Part shown: positions 1-12,855 of the stretch, piece after piece
Numbering within the stretch: the stretch's first letter is position 1
Layout: every line of letters begins with the position of its first letter
Assembly: GCA_947846985.1 (NCBI GenBank)
Contig: CANTUZ010000027.1
Coordinates: forward strand, 3,475,152 to 3,539,151
Direction: 5' to 3'
DNA: 64,000 nucleotides
From: Fratercula arctica
Taxonomy: Eukaryota > Chordata > Aves > Charadriiformes > Alcidae
Made by a program: the position numbers and the translations under genes
The notes under the pieces: model-generated
What the model was told of the DNA's origin: nothing
What the model saw: only the letters and a program-made list of their open reading frames with translations
Databases searched by the model: none

Positions 1-1360
1 ACAGCCTTGCCTGCCCTGAAGCTGGTCTCCGTGACAATGGCTGTTCGGCACTGTAACAGGTCGTTCAGTTTTCCCAGGGTGGTGCTGTCTCCACCCAGGC
101 TCACTCAGCAGCCCGCCCACCAACTGACCACCCCCAGCACAAGCCAAGGGATTTTCCTGGCCGCGAGAAGGCCCAAAATAAGATTTTCATTGGCCCTTTT
201 CTGTCCAGATCCCTTCCCCTGTGCAGCCTTACCTGCCCTGATGCTGGTCTCTATGGCAATGGCTTTTCGGCACCGTAACAGGTCGTTCAGTTTTCCCAGG
301 GTGGTGCTGTCTCCGCCCAGGCTCACTAAGCGGCCTGCCCACCAACTGACCAATCCCAGCACAAGCCAACGGCTTTTCCCGGCTCCGAAAAGGCCCAAAA
401 GAGATTTTTGTTAAGCTTTTTTACTGCAGATCCCTTCCCCAGCACAGCCTTACCTGCCCGGAAGCTGGTCTCCGTGGCAATGGCTGTTTGGCACCAGAAC
501 AGGTCGTTCAATTTCCCCAGCTCAGCAGCCCACCCACCCATTGACAGCCCCCAGCACAAGCCAAGGGCTTTTCCTGCCTCCAAAAAGGATCAAAAAGAGC
601 TTTTCGTCAGCCCTTTTTGCTGCAGATCCCTTCCCCAGCACAGTCTTACCTGCCCTGAAGCTGGTCTCCGTGACAATGGCCATTCGGCACCATAACAGGT
701 CGTTCAATTTTTCCGGGGCGGTGCTATCTCCGCCCAGGCTCACTCAGGAGCCCGCCCACCAACTGACCAATCCCAGCACAAGCCAAGGGCTTTTACCGCC
801 CCCAAAAAGGCCCAAAAGAGATTTTTGTTAAGCATTTTTACTGCAGATCCCTTCCCCAGCGCAGCCTTACCTGCCCTGATGCTGATCTCTATGGCAATGG
901 CTTTTCGGCACCATAACAGATCGTTCAATTTCCCCAGGATGGTGCTGCCTCCGCCCAGGCTCATTCAGAAGCCCGCCCACCAACTGACCACCCGCAGCAC
1001 AAGGCAAGGGATTTTCCCAGCTCTGAAAAGGCCCCAAAGCGATTTCCATCGGCCCTTTTCGCTGCAAATACCTTCCCCAGTGCAGCCTTACCTGCCCTGA
1101 AGCTGGTCTCCATGGCAATGGCTGCTCGGCACCATAACAGGTCATTCAGTTTTTCTGGGTGGTGCTGTCTCCGCCCAGGCTATTCAGAAGCCTGCCCACC
1201 CACTGACCACCCCCAGCACAAGCTACGGACTTTTCCCGACTCAGAAAAGCCCCAAAAACAGCTTTTCGTCGGCCCTTTTCGCTGCAGATCCCTTCCCCAG
1301 CACAGCCTTACCTGCCCGGAAGATGGTCTCCGTGGCAATGGCTGTTTGGCACCAGAACAG
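1..1360. repeat. Satellite segment shared with 12.96-14.32 kb and 42.77-44.13 kb
   Basis: The monomer series at the start of the window recurs at offset 12,954 (105 and 13059, 740 and 13694, 867 and 13821). It recurs again 29,819 bp further on (42878, 43513, 43640). The match ends inside a monomer near 1368, where this copy continues as a long monomer (CAGGGTGTTGCTGTC) and the other two continue as a short monomer (CCCCGGCTCAGCAG). The left end of the shared segment lies outside the window. Confidence 0.8.
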
Positions 1361-4300
1361 GTCGTTCAGTTTTCCCAGGGTGTTGCTGTCTCCGCCCAGG
1401 CTCATTTAGCAGCCTGCCCACCCACTGACCACCCCCAGCACAAGCTAAGGACTTTTCCAGACTCAGAAAAGCCCCAAAAACAGCTTTTCGTCGGCCCTTT
1501 TTGCTGCAGATCCCTTCCCCAGCACAGCCTTACCTGCCCTGAAGCTGGTCTCCGTGGCAATGGCTGTTTGGCACCAGAACAGGTCGTTCAATTTCCCCGG
1601 GGTGTTGCTGTCTCCGCCCAGGCTCACTCAGCAGCCCGCCTACCAACTGATCACCCCCAGCACAAGCCAAGTGCTTTTCCTGCCTCCAAATGGGATCAAA
1701 AAGAGCTTTTCGTCAGCTCTTATCGCTGCAGATCCCTTCCCCAGCGCAGCCTTACCTGCCCTGAAGCTGGTCTCCGTGGCAATGGCTGTTCGGCACCAGA
1801 ACAGGTCGTTCAGTTTTCCCAGGGTGGTGCTGTCTCCGCCCAGGCTCACTCAGCAGCCCGCCCACCAACTGACCAATCCCAGCACAAGCCAAGGGCTTTT
1901 ACCGGCTCCGAAAAGGCCCAAAAGAGATTTTTGTTAAGCTTTTTTACTGCAGATCCCTTCCCCAGCGCAGCCTTACCTGCCCTGAAGCTGGTCTCCGTGG
2001 CAATGGCTGTTCGGCACCATAACAGATCGTTCAGTTTCCCCAGGATGGTGCTGTCACTGCACAGGCTCACTCAGCAGCCCGCCCACCAACTGACCACCCC
2101 CAGCACAAGCCAAGGGCTTTTCCCAGCTCCGAAAAGCCCAAAAGAGATTTTCGTCGGCCCTTTTCACTGCAGATCCCTTCCCCAGCACAGCCTTACCTGC
2201 CCGGAAGCTGGTCTCCGTGGCAATGGCTGTTTGGCACCAGAACAGGTCGTTCAATTTCCCCGGCTCAGCAGCCCACCCACCAATTGACAGCCCCCAGCAA
2301 AAACTAAGGGCTTTTACCGGCTCCGAAAAGGCCCAAAAGAGATTTTTGTTAAGCATTTTTACTGCAGATCCCTTCCCCAGCACAGCCTTACCTGCCCTGA
2401 TGCTGATCTCTATGGCCATGGCTTTTCGGCACCATAACAGGTCGTTCAATTTCCCCAGGATGGTGGTGTCTCCACCCAGGCTCAGTCAGCAGCTCGCCCA
2501 CCAACTGACCACCCCCAGCACAAGCCAACGGCTTTTCCTGCCTCCAAAAAGGCTCAAGAAGAGCTTTCCGTCGGCCCTTTTCGCTGAAAATCCCTTACCC
2601 AGCACAGCCTGGCCTGCCCTGAAGCTGGTCTCTGTGGCAATGGCGGTTCGGCACCATAAGAGGTCGTTCAGTTTTCCCGGGGTGGTGCTGTCTCCGCCCA
2701 GGCTCACTCAGCAGCCCGCCCACCAACTGACCACCCCCAGCACAAGCTAAGGACTCTTCCCGACTCAGAAAAGCCCCAAAAACAGCTTTTCGTCGGCCCT
2801 TTTTGCTGCAGATCCCTTCCCCAGCACAGCCTTACCTGCCCTGAAGCTGGTCTCCGTGGCAATGGCTGTTCGGCACCATAAAAAGTCGTTCAATTTCCCC
2901 AGGATGGTGCTGTCTCCGCCCAGGCTCACTCAGCAGCCCGCCTACCAACTGATCACCCCCAGCACAAGCCAAGTGCTTTTCCTGCCTCCAAATGGGATCA
3001 AAAAGAGCTTTTCGTCAGCTCTTATCGCTGCAGATCCCTTCCCCAGCGCAGCCTTACCTGCCCTGAAGCTGGTCTCCGTGGCAATGGCTGTTCGGCACCA
3101 GAACAGGTCGTTCAGTTTTCCCGGGGTGTTGCTGTCTCCACCCAGGCTCACTCAGCAGCCCGCCCACCAACTGACCACCCCCAGCACAAGCCAAGGGCTT
3201 TTCCTGCCTCCAAAAACGATCAAAAACAGCTTTTCGTCGGCCCTTTTCGCTGCAGATCCCTTCCCCAGCACAGCCTTACCTGCCCTGAAGCTGGTCTCCA
3301 TGGCAATGGCTGTTTGGCACCGTAACAGGTCGTTCAGTTTTCCCAGGGTGTTGCTGTCTCCGCCCAGGCTCATTTAGCAGCCTGCCCACCCACTGACCAC
3401 CCCCAGCACAAGCTAAGGACTTTTCCAGACTCAGAAAAGCCCCCAAAACAGCTTTTCGTCGGCACTTTTTGCTGCAGATCCCTTCCCCAGCGCAGCCTTA
3501 CCTGCCCTGAAGCTGGTCTCTGTGGCAATGGCTGTTCGGCACCGTAACAGGTCGTTCAGTTTTCCCGGAGTGGTGCTGTCTCCGCCCAGGCTCACTCAGC
3601 AGCCCGCCCACCAACTGACCACCCCCAGCACAAGCTAAGGACTCTTCCCGACTCAGAAAAGCCCCAAAAACAGCTTTTCGTCAGCTCTTATCGCTGCAGA
3701 TCCCTTCCCCAGCGCAGCCTTACCTGCCCTGAAGCTGGTCTCCGTGGCAATGGCTGTTCGGCACCAGAACAGGTCGTTCAGTTTTCCCGGGGTGGTGGTG
3801 TCTCCACCCAGGCTCACTCAGCAGCCCGCCCACCAACTGACCACCCCCAGCACAAGCCAAGGGCTTTTCCCAGCTCCAAAAAGGCCCAAAAGAGATTATC
3901 GTCGGGCCTTTTCGCTGCAAATCCCTTCCCCAGCATAGCCTTACTTGCCCTGAAGCTGGTCTCCGTGGCCATAGCCATTCGGCGCCGTAACAGGTCGTTC
4001 AGTTTTCCCAGGGTGGTGCTGTCTCCGCCCAGGCTCACTCAGCAGCCCGCCCACCAACTGACCACCCCCAGCAGAAGCCAAGGGATTTTCCTGGCCGCGA
4101 GAAGGCCCAAAATAAGATTTTCATTGGCCCTTTTCTCTCCAGATCCCTTCCCCAGCGCAGCCTTACCTGCCCTGATGCTGGTCTCCATGGCAATGGCTTT
4201 TCGGCACCATAACAGATCGTTCAATTTCCCCAGGATGGTGGTGTCTCCACCCAGGCTCAGTCAGCAGCTCGCCCACCAACTGACCACCCCCAGCACAAGC

Positions 4301-7300
4301 CAAGGGCTTTTCCTGCCTCCAAAAAGCCCCAAAAAGACCTTTCCGTCGGCCCTTTTCGCTGAAAATCCCTTACCCAGCACAGCCTGGCCTGCCCTGAAGC
4401 TGGTCTCTGTGGCAATGGCGGTTCGGCACCATAAGAGGTCGTTCAGTTTTCCCGGGGCGGTGCTGTCTCCACCCAGGCTCACTCAGCAGCCCGCCCACCA
4501 ACTGACCACCCCCAGCAAAAACTAAGGGCTTTTCCCAGCTCCGAAAACGCCCAAAGGAGATTTTCGTTATCATTTTTTGCTGCAGATCCCTTCCCCAGCA
4601 CAGCCTTACCTGCCCTAAAGCTGGTCTCCGTGGCAATGGCTGTTTGGCACCAGAACAGGTCGTTCAATTTCCCCAGGATGGTGCTGTCTCCGCCCAGGCT
4701 CATTCAGAAGCCCGCCCACCAACTGACCACCCCCAGCACAAGGCAAGGGATTTTCCCAGCTCTGAAAAGGCCCCAAAGCGATTTCCATCGGCCCTTTTCG
4801 CTGCAAATACCTTCCCCAGTGCAGCCTTACCTGCCCTGAAGCTGCTCTCCGTGGCAATGGCTGTTCGGCACCATAACAGATCGTTCAGTTTTCCCAGGGT
4901 GGTACTGTCTCCACCCAGGCTCACTCAACAGCCCGCCCACCAACTGACCACCCCCAGCACAAGCTACGGACTTTTCCCGACTCAGAAAAGCCCCAAAAAC
5001 AGCTTTTCGTCAGCCCTTTTCGCTGCAGATCCCTTCCCCAGCACAGCCTTACCGGCCCTGAAGCTGGTCTCCGTGGCAATGGCTGTTCGGCACCATAACA
5101 GATCGTTCAGTTTTCCCAGGGTGGTGCTGTCTCCACCCAGGCTCACTCAGCAGCCCGCCCACCAACTGACCACCCCCAGCACAAGCCAAGGGCTTTTCCT
5201 GCCTCCAAAAAGGATCAAAAAGAGCTTTTCGTCAGCTCTTATCGCTGCAGATCCCTTCCCCAGCGCAGCCTTACCTGCCCTGAAGCTGGTCTCCGTGACA
5301 ATGGCTGTTCGGCACCGTAACAGGTCGTTCAGTTTTCCCAGGGTGGTGCTGTCTCCGCCCAGGCTCACTCAGCAGCCCGCCCACCAACTGACCAATCCCA
5401 GCACAAGCCAAGGGCTTTTACCGGCTCCGAAAAGGCCCAAAAGAGATTTTTGTTAAGCTTTTTTACTGCAGATCCCTTCCCCAGCGCAGCCTTACCTGCC
5501 CTGAAGCTGGTCTCCGTGACAATGGCTGTTCGGCACCGTAACAGGTCGTTCAGTTTTCCCCGAGTGGTGCTGTCTCCGCCCAGGCTCACTCAGCAGCCCG
5601 CCCACCAACTGACCACCCCCAGCACAAGCTAAGGACTCTTCCCTACTCAGAAAAGCCCCAAAAACAGCTTTTCGTCGGCCCTTTTTGCTGCAGATCCCTT
5701 CCCCAGCACAGCCTTACCTGCCCTGAACCTGGTCTCCATGGCAATGGCTGTTCGGCACCAGAACAGGTCGTTCAATTTCCCCGGGGTGTTGCTGTCTCCG
5801 CCCAGGCTCACTCAGCAGCCCGCCTACCAACTGATCACCCCCAGCACAAGCCAAGTGCTTTTCCTGCCTCCAAATGGGATCAAAAAGAGCTTTTCGTCAG
5901 CTCTTATCGCTGCAGATCCCTTCCCCAGCGCAGCCTTACCTGCCCTGAAGCTGGTCTCCGTGGCAATGGCTGTTCGGCACCAGAACAGGTCGTTCAGTTT
6001 TCCCGGGGTGGTGGTGTCTCCACCCAGGCTCAGTCAGCAGCTCGCCCACCAACTGACCACCCCCAGCACAAGCCAAGGGCTTTTCCCAGCTCCAAAAAGG
6101 CCCAAAAGAGATTATCGTCGGGCCTTTTCGCTGCAAATCCCTTCCCCAGCATAGCCTTACCTGCCCTGAAGCTGGTCTCCGTGGCCATAGCCATTCGGCG
6201 CCATAACAGGTCGTTCAGTTTTCCCAGGGTGGTGCTGTCTCTGCCCAGGCTCACTCAGCAGCCCGCCCACCAACTGACCACCCCCAGCAGAAACCAAGGG
6301 ATTTTCCTGGCCGCGAGAAGGCCCAAAATAAGATTTTCATTGGCCCTTTTCTCTCCAGATCCCTTCCCCAGCGCAGCCTTACCTGCCCTGATGCTGGTCT
6401 CCATGGCAATGGCTTTTCGGCACCATAACAGATCGTTCAATTTCCCCAGGATGGTGGTGTCTCCACCCAGGCTCAGTCAGCAGCTCGCCCACCAACTGAC
6501 CACCCCCAGCACAAGCCAAGGGCTTTTCCTGCCTCCAAAAAGCCCCAAAAAGAGCTTTCCGTCGGCCCTTTTCGCTGAAAATCCCTTACCCAGCACAGCC
6601 TGGCCTGCCCTGAAGCTGGTCTCTGTGGCAATGGCGGTTCGGCACCATAAGAGGTCGTTCAGTTTTCCCAGGGCGGTGCTATCTCCGCCCAGGCTCACTC
6701 AGCAGCCCGCCCACCAACTGACCACCCCCAGCAAAAACTAAGGGCTTTTCCCAGCTCCGAAAACGCCCAAAGGAGATTTTCGTTATCATTTTTTGCTGCA
6801 GATCCCTTCCCCAGCACAGCCTTACCTGCCCTGAAGCTGGTCTCCGTGGCAATGGCTGTTTGGCACCAGAACAGGTCGTTCAATTTCCCTGGCTCAGCAG
6901 CCCACCCACCAATTGACAGCCCCCAGCACAAGCCAAGGGCTTTTCCTGCCTCCAAAAAGGATCAAAAAGAGCTTTTCGTCAGCTCTTATCGCTGCAGATC
7001 CCTTCCCCAGCGCAGCCTTACCTGCCCTGAAGCTGGTCTCCGTGGCAATGGCTGTTCGGCACCAGAACAGGTCGTTCAGTTTTCCCGGGGTGGTGGTGTC
7101 TCCACCCAGGCTCAGTCAGCAGCCCGCCCACCAACTGACCACCCCCAGCACAAGCCAAGGGCTTTTCCCAGCTCCAAAAAGGCCCAAAAGAGATTATCGT
7201 CGGGCCTTTTCGCTGCAAATCCCTTCCCCAGCATAGCCTTACCTGCCCTGAAGCTGGTCTCCGTGGCCATAGCCATTCGGCGCCGTAACAGGTCGTTCAG

Positions 7301-7899
7301 TTTTCCCAGGGTGGTGCTGTCTCTGCCCAGGCTCACTCAGCAGCCCGCCCACCAACTGACCACCCCCAGCAGAAGCCAAGGGATTTTCCTGGCCGCGAGA
7401 AGGCCCAAAATAAGATTTTCATTGGCCCTTTTCTCTCCAGATCCCTTCCCCAGCGCAGCCTTACCTGCCCGGAAGCTGGTCTCCGTGGCAATGGCTGTTT
7501 GGCACCAGAACAGGTCGTTCAATTTCCCCGGCTCAGCAGCCCACCCACCAATTGACAGCCCCCAGCAAAAACTAAGGGCTTTTACCGGCTCCGAAAAGGC
7601 CCAAAAGAGATTTTTGTTAAGCATTTTTACTGCAGATCCCTTCCCCAGCACAGCCTTACCTGCCCTGATGCTGATCTCTATGGCAATGGCTTTTCGGCAC
7701 CAGAACAGGTCGTTCAGTTTTCCCGGGGTGGTGCTGTCTCCACCCAGGCTCACTCAGCAGCCCGCCCACCAACTGACCACCCCCAGCACAAGCCAAGGGC
7801 TTTTCCCAGCTCCAAAAAGGCCCAAAAGAGATTATCGTCGGCCCTTATCGCTGCAAATCCCTTCCTCAGCATAGCCATACCTGCCCTGAAGCTGGTCTC

Positions 7900-8095
7900 C
7901 GTGGCCATAGCCATTCGGCGCCGTAACAGGTCGTTCAGTTTTCCCGGGGTGGTGCTGTCTCCACCCAGGCTCACTCAGCAGCCCACCCACCAATTGACAG
8001 ACCCCAGCAAAAACTAAGGGCTTTTCCCAAATCCGAAAAGGATCAAAAAGAGCTTTTCATCAGCTCTTTTCGCTGCAGATCCCTTCCCCAACTCA
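7900..8095. repeat. Recombinant monomer: long form with short-form markers
   Basis: This monomer keeps the 26-bp block of the long form (GGTGCTGTCTCCACCCAGG) but continues with CCCACCCACCAATTGACAG, the marker of the short form. It also has an unusual tail, CCCAAATCCGAAAAGGATC. It is therefore a hybrid of the two subfamilies. The same hybrid occurs at offsets consistent with the higher-order copies, around 31.02 kb and 37.79 kb. Confidence 0.75.
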
Positions 8096-9126
8096 GCCTT
8101 ACCTGCCCTGAAGCTGGTCTCCGTGGCAATGGCTGTTCGGCACCATAACAAGTCGTTCAATTTCCCCAGGATGGTGCTGTCTCCGCCCAGGCTCACTCAG
8201 CAGCCCGCCCACCAACTGACCACCCGCAGCACAAGGCAAGGGCTTCTCCCAGCTCCAAAAAGGCCCAAAAGAGATTTTCGTCGGCCCTTTTCCTGAAAAT
8301 CCCTTCCCCAGTACAGCCTTACCTGCCCTGAAGCTGGTCTCCGTGACAATGGCTGTTCGGCACTGTAACAGGTCGTTCAATTTCCCCAGGATGGTGGTGT
8401 CTCCACCCAGGCTCAGTCAGCAGCTCGCCCACCAACTGACCACCCCCAGCACAAGCCAACGGCTTTTCCTGCCTCCAAAAAGGCTCAAGAAGAGCTTTCC
8501 GTCGGCCCTTTTCGCTGAAAATCCCTTACCCAGCACAGCCTGGCCTGCCCTGAAGCTGGTCTCTGTGGCAATGGCGGTTCGGCACCATAAGAGGTCGTTC
8601 AGTTTTCCCGGGGTGGTGCTGTCTCCGCCCAGGCTCACTCAGCAGCCCGCCCACCAACTGACCACCCCCAGCACAAGCCAACGGATTTTCCTGGCCGCGA
8701 GAAGGCCCAAAATAAGATTTCCATTGGCCCTTTTCTCTCCAGATCCCTTCCCCAACGCAGCCTTACCTGCCCTGATGCTGGTCTCTATGGCAATGGCTTT
8801 TCGGCACCGTAACAGGTTGTTCAGTTTTCCCGGGGTGGTGCTGTCTCCACCCAGGCTCACTCAGCAGCCCGCCCACCAACTGACCACCCCCAGCACAAGC
8901 CAACAGTTTTTCCCGGCTCCGAAAAGGCCCAGAAGAGATTTTCATTATCATTTTTTGCTGCAGATCCCTTCCCCAGCACAGCCTTACCTGCCCAGAAGCT
9001 GGTCTCCGTGGCAATGGCTGTTTGGCACCAGAACAGGTCGTTCAATTTCCCCGGCTCAGCAGCCCACCCACCAATTGACAGCCCCCAGCACAAGCCAAGG
9101 GCTTTTCCTGCCTCCAAAAAGGATCA

Positions 9127-9151
9127 AAAAGAGCTTTTCGTCAGCTCTTTT
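9127..9151. repeat. Inverted repeat (dyad) in a satellite tail; recurs in many monomers
   Basis: The arms AAAAGAGCT (9127-9135) and AGCTCTTTT (9143-9151) are perfect reverse complements separated by the 7-bp spacer TTTCGTC. The same dyad is present in every tail of the type GGATCAAAAAGAGC...AGCTCTTTT, for example in the short-monomer runs near 11.3, 12.5, 12.9, 17.7 and 20.7 kb. It is weakened to AGCCCTTTT in related tails (near 610 and 10200) and to AGCTCTTAT in others (near 1715 and 5235). A-tracts upstream of the dyad are spaced about 10 bp apart, an arrangement expected to bend DNA. Confidence 0.85.
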
Positions 9152-12100
9152 CGCTGCAGATCCCTTCCCCAACTCAGCCTTACCTGCCCTGAAGCTGGTC
9201 TCCGTAGCAATGGCTGTTTGGCACCAGAACAGGTCGTTCAATTTCCCCGGCTCAGCAGCCCACCCACCAATTGACAGCCCCCAGCACAAGCCAAGGGCTT
9301 TTCCTGCCTCCAGAAAGGATCAAAAAGAGCTTTTCATCAGCTCTTTTCGCTGCAGATCCCTTCCCCAACTCAGCCTTACCTGCCCTGAAGCTGGTCTCCG
9401 TGGCAATGGCTTTTCGGCACCATAACAAGTCGTTCAATTTCCCCAGGATGGTGCTGTCTCTGCCCAGGCTCACTCAGCAGCCCGCCCACCAACTGACCAC
9501 CCCCAGCACAAGCCAAGGGATTTTCCTGGCCGCGAGAAGGCCCAAAATAAGATTTTCATTGGCCCTTTTCTCTCCAGATCCCTTCCCCTGTGCAGCCTTA
9601 CCTGCCCTGATGCTGGTCTCTATGGCAATGGCTTTTCGGCACCGTAACAGGTCGTTCAATTTCCCCGGGGTGGTGCTGTCTCCGCCCAGGCTCACTCAGC
9701 AGCCCGCCCACCAACTGACCACCCCCAGCACAAGCCAAGGTCTTCTCCCAGCTCCAAAAAGGCCCAAAAGAGATTTTCGTCGGCCCTTTTCCTGAAAATC
9801 CCTTCCCCAGTACAGCCTTACCTGCCCTAAAGCTGGTCTCCGTGACAATGGCTTTTCGGCACCGTAACAGGTCGTTCAATTTCCCCGGGGTGGTGCTGTC
9901 TCCGCCCAGGCTCACTAAGCGGCCTGCCCACCAACTGACCAATCCCAGCACAAGCCAACGGCTTTTCCCGGCTCCGAAAAGGCCCAAAAGAGATTTTTGT
10001 TAAGCTTTTTTACTGCAGATCCCTTCCCCAGCGCAGCCTTACCTGCCCGGAAGCTGGTCTCCGTGGCAATGGCTGTTTGGCACCAGAACAGGTCGTTCAA
10101 TTTCCCCGGCTCAGCAGCCCACCCACCCATTGACAGCCCCCAGCACAAGCCAAGGGCTTTTCCTGCCTCCAAAAAGGATCAAAAAGAGCTTTTCGTCAGC
10201 CCTTTTTGCTGCAGATCCCTTCCCCAGCACAGTCTTACCTGCCCTGAAGCTGGTCTCCGTGACAATGGCCATTCGGCACCATAAGAGGTCATTCAATTTT
10301 TCCGGGGCGGTGCTATCTCCGCCCAGGCTCACTCAGCAGCCCGCCCACCAACTGACCAATCCCAGCACAAGCCAAGGGCTTTTACCGGCTCCGAAAAGGC
10401 CCAAAAGAGATTTTTGTTAAGCATTTTTACTGCAGATCCCTTCCCCAGCACAGCCTTACCTGCCCTGATGCTGATCTCTATGGCAATGGCTTTTCGGCAC
10501 CATAACAGGTCGTTCAATTTCCCCAGGATGGTGGTGTCTCCACCCAGGCTCAGTCAGCAGCTCGCCCACCAACTGACCACCCCCAGCACAAGCCAACGGC
10601 TTTTCCTGCCTCCAAAAAGGCTCAAGAAGAGCTTTCCGTCGGCCCTTTTCGCTGAAAATCCCTTACCCAGCACAGCCTGTCCTGCCCTGAAGCTGGTCTC
10701 TGTGGCAATGGCGGTTCGGCACCATAAGAGGTCGTTCAGTTTTCCCAGGGCGGTGCTGTCTCCGCCCAGGCTCACTCAGCAGCCCGCCCACCAACTGACC
10801 ACCCCCAGCACAAGCCAACGGATTTTCCTGGCCGCGAGAAGACCCAAAATAAGATTTCCATTGGCCCTTTTCTCTCCAGATCCCTTCCCCAACGCAGCCT
10901 TACCTGCCCTGATGCTGGTCTCTATGGCAATGGCTTTTCGGCACCGTAACAGGTCGTTCAGTTTTCCCGGGGTGGTGCTGTCTCCACCCAGGCTCACTCA
11001 GCAGCCCGCCCACCAACTGACCACCCCCAGCACAAGCCAACAGTTTTTCCCGGCTCCGAAAAGGCCCAGAAGAGATTTTCATTATCATTTTTTGCTGCAG
11101 ATCCCTTCCCCAGCACAGCCTTACCTGCCCGGAAGCTGGTCTCCGTGGCAATGGCTGTTTGGCACCAGAACAGGTCGTTCAATTTCCCCGGCTCAGCAGC
11201 CCACCCACCAATTGACAGCCCCCAGCACAAGCCAAGGGCTTTTCCTGCCTCCAAAAAGGATCAAAAAGAGCTTTTCGTCAGCTCTTTTCGCTGCAGATCC
11301 CTTCCCCAACTCAGCCTTACCTGCCCTGAAGCTGGTCTCCGTAGCAATGGCTGTTTGGCACCAGAACAGGTCGTTCAATTTCCCCGGCTCAGCAGCCCAC
11401 CCACCAATTGACAGCCCCCAGCACAAGCCAAGGGCTTTTCCTGCCTCCAGAAAGGATCAAAAAGAGCTTTTCGTCAGCTCTTTTCGCTGCAGATCCCTTC
11501 CCCCACTCAGCCTTACCTGCCCTGAAGCTGGTCTCCGTAGCAATGGCTGTTTGGCACCAGAACAGGTCGTTCAATTTCCCTGGCTCAGCAGCCCATCCAC
11601 CAATTGACAGCCCCCAGCACAAGCCAAGGGCTTTTCCTGCCTCCAAAAAGGATCAAAAAGAGCTTTTCGTCAGCCCTTTTTGCTGCAGATCCCTTCCCCA
11701 GCACAGTCTTACCTGCCCTGAAGCTGGTCTCCGTGACAATGGCCATTCGGCACCATAACAGGTCATTCAATTTTTCCGGGGCGGTGCTATCTCCGCCCAG
11801 GCTCACTCAGCAGCCCGCCCACCAACTGACCAATCCCAGCACAAGCCAAGGGCTTTTACCGGCTCCGAAAAGGCCCAAAAGAGATTTTTGTTAAGCATTT
11901 TTACTGCAGATCCCTTCCCCAGCACAGCCTTACCTGCCCTGATGCTGATCTCTATGGCAATGGCTTTTCGGCACCATAACAGATCGTTCAATTTCCCCAG
12001 GATGGTGGTGTCTCCACCCAGGCTCACTCAGCAGCTCGCCCACCAACTGACCACCCCCAGCACAAGCCAACGGCTTTTCCTGCCTCCAAAAAGGCTCAAG

Positions 12101-12659
12101 AAGAGCTTTCCGTCGGCCCTTTTCGCTGAAAATCCCTTACCCAGCACAGCCTGGCCTGCCCTGAAGCTGGTCTCTGTGGCAATGGCGGTTCGGCACCATA
12201 AGAGGTCGTTCAGTTTTCCCGGGGCGGTGCTGTCTCCACCCAGGCTCACTCAGCAGCCCGCCCACCAACTGACCACCCCCAGCACAAGCCAACGGATTTT
12301 CCTGGCCGCGAGAAGGCCCAGAAGAGATTTTCATTATCATTTTTTGCTGCAGATCCCTTCCCCAGCACAGCCTTACCTGCCCGGAAGCTGGTCTCCGTGG
12401 CAATGGCTGTTTGGCACCAGAACAGGTCGTTCAATTTCCCCGGCTCAGCAGCCCACCCACCAATTGACAGCCCCCAGCACAAGCCAAGGGCTTTTCCTGC
12501 CTCCAAAAAGGATCAAAAAGAGCTTTTCGTCAGCTCTTTTCGCTGCAGATCCCTTCCCCAACTCAGCCTTACCTGCCCTGAAGCTGGTCTCCGTAGCAAT
12601 GGCTGTTTGGCACCAGAACAGGTCGTTCAATTTCCCCGGCTCAGCAGCCCACCCACCAA

Positions 12660-12855
12660 TTGACAGCCCCCAGCACAAGCCAAGGGCTTTTCCTGCCTCC
12701 AGAAAGGATCAAAAAGAGCTTTTCATCAGCTCTTTTCGCTGCAGATCCCTTCCCCAACTCAGCCTTACCTGCCCTGAAGCTGCTCTCCGTAGCAATGGCT
12801 GTTTGGCACCAGAACAAGTCGTTCAATTTCCCCGGCTCAGCAGCCCACCCACCAA
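12660..12855. repeat. Example of the short (196-bp) monomer subfamily
   Basis: This is a representative short monomer. Compared with long monomers it lacks 26 bp between TTCCCCGG and CTCAGCAGCCC, the block that in long monomers includes GTCTCCGCCCAGG. Short monomers also carry linked differences just downstream, CCACCAATTGACAGCCCC (or CCACCCATTGACAG) where long monomers have CCACCAACTGACCACCCC. Short monomers are therefore a coherent subfamily rather than repeated random deletions. They occur singly (near 530, 2275, 6905) or in runs of up to four (about 12.4-12.9 kb, 17.5-18.0 kb, 20.5-21.0 kb, 25.3-25.8 kb). Because 196 is not a multiple of three, each short monomer changes the reading frame of any protein read through the array. 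Confidence 0.9.

Noticed and set aside
2486..2707. Regular 73-codon minus-strand frames, one per monomer
   Set aside because: Their spacing is just the monomer length and they begin at GTG rather than ATG. No protein family is recognisable, and the alternating 222/196-bp lengths break continuity.
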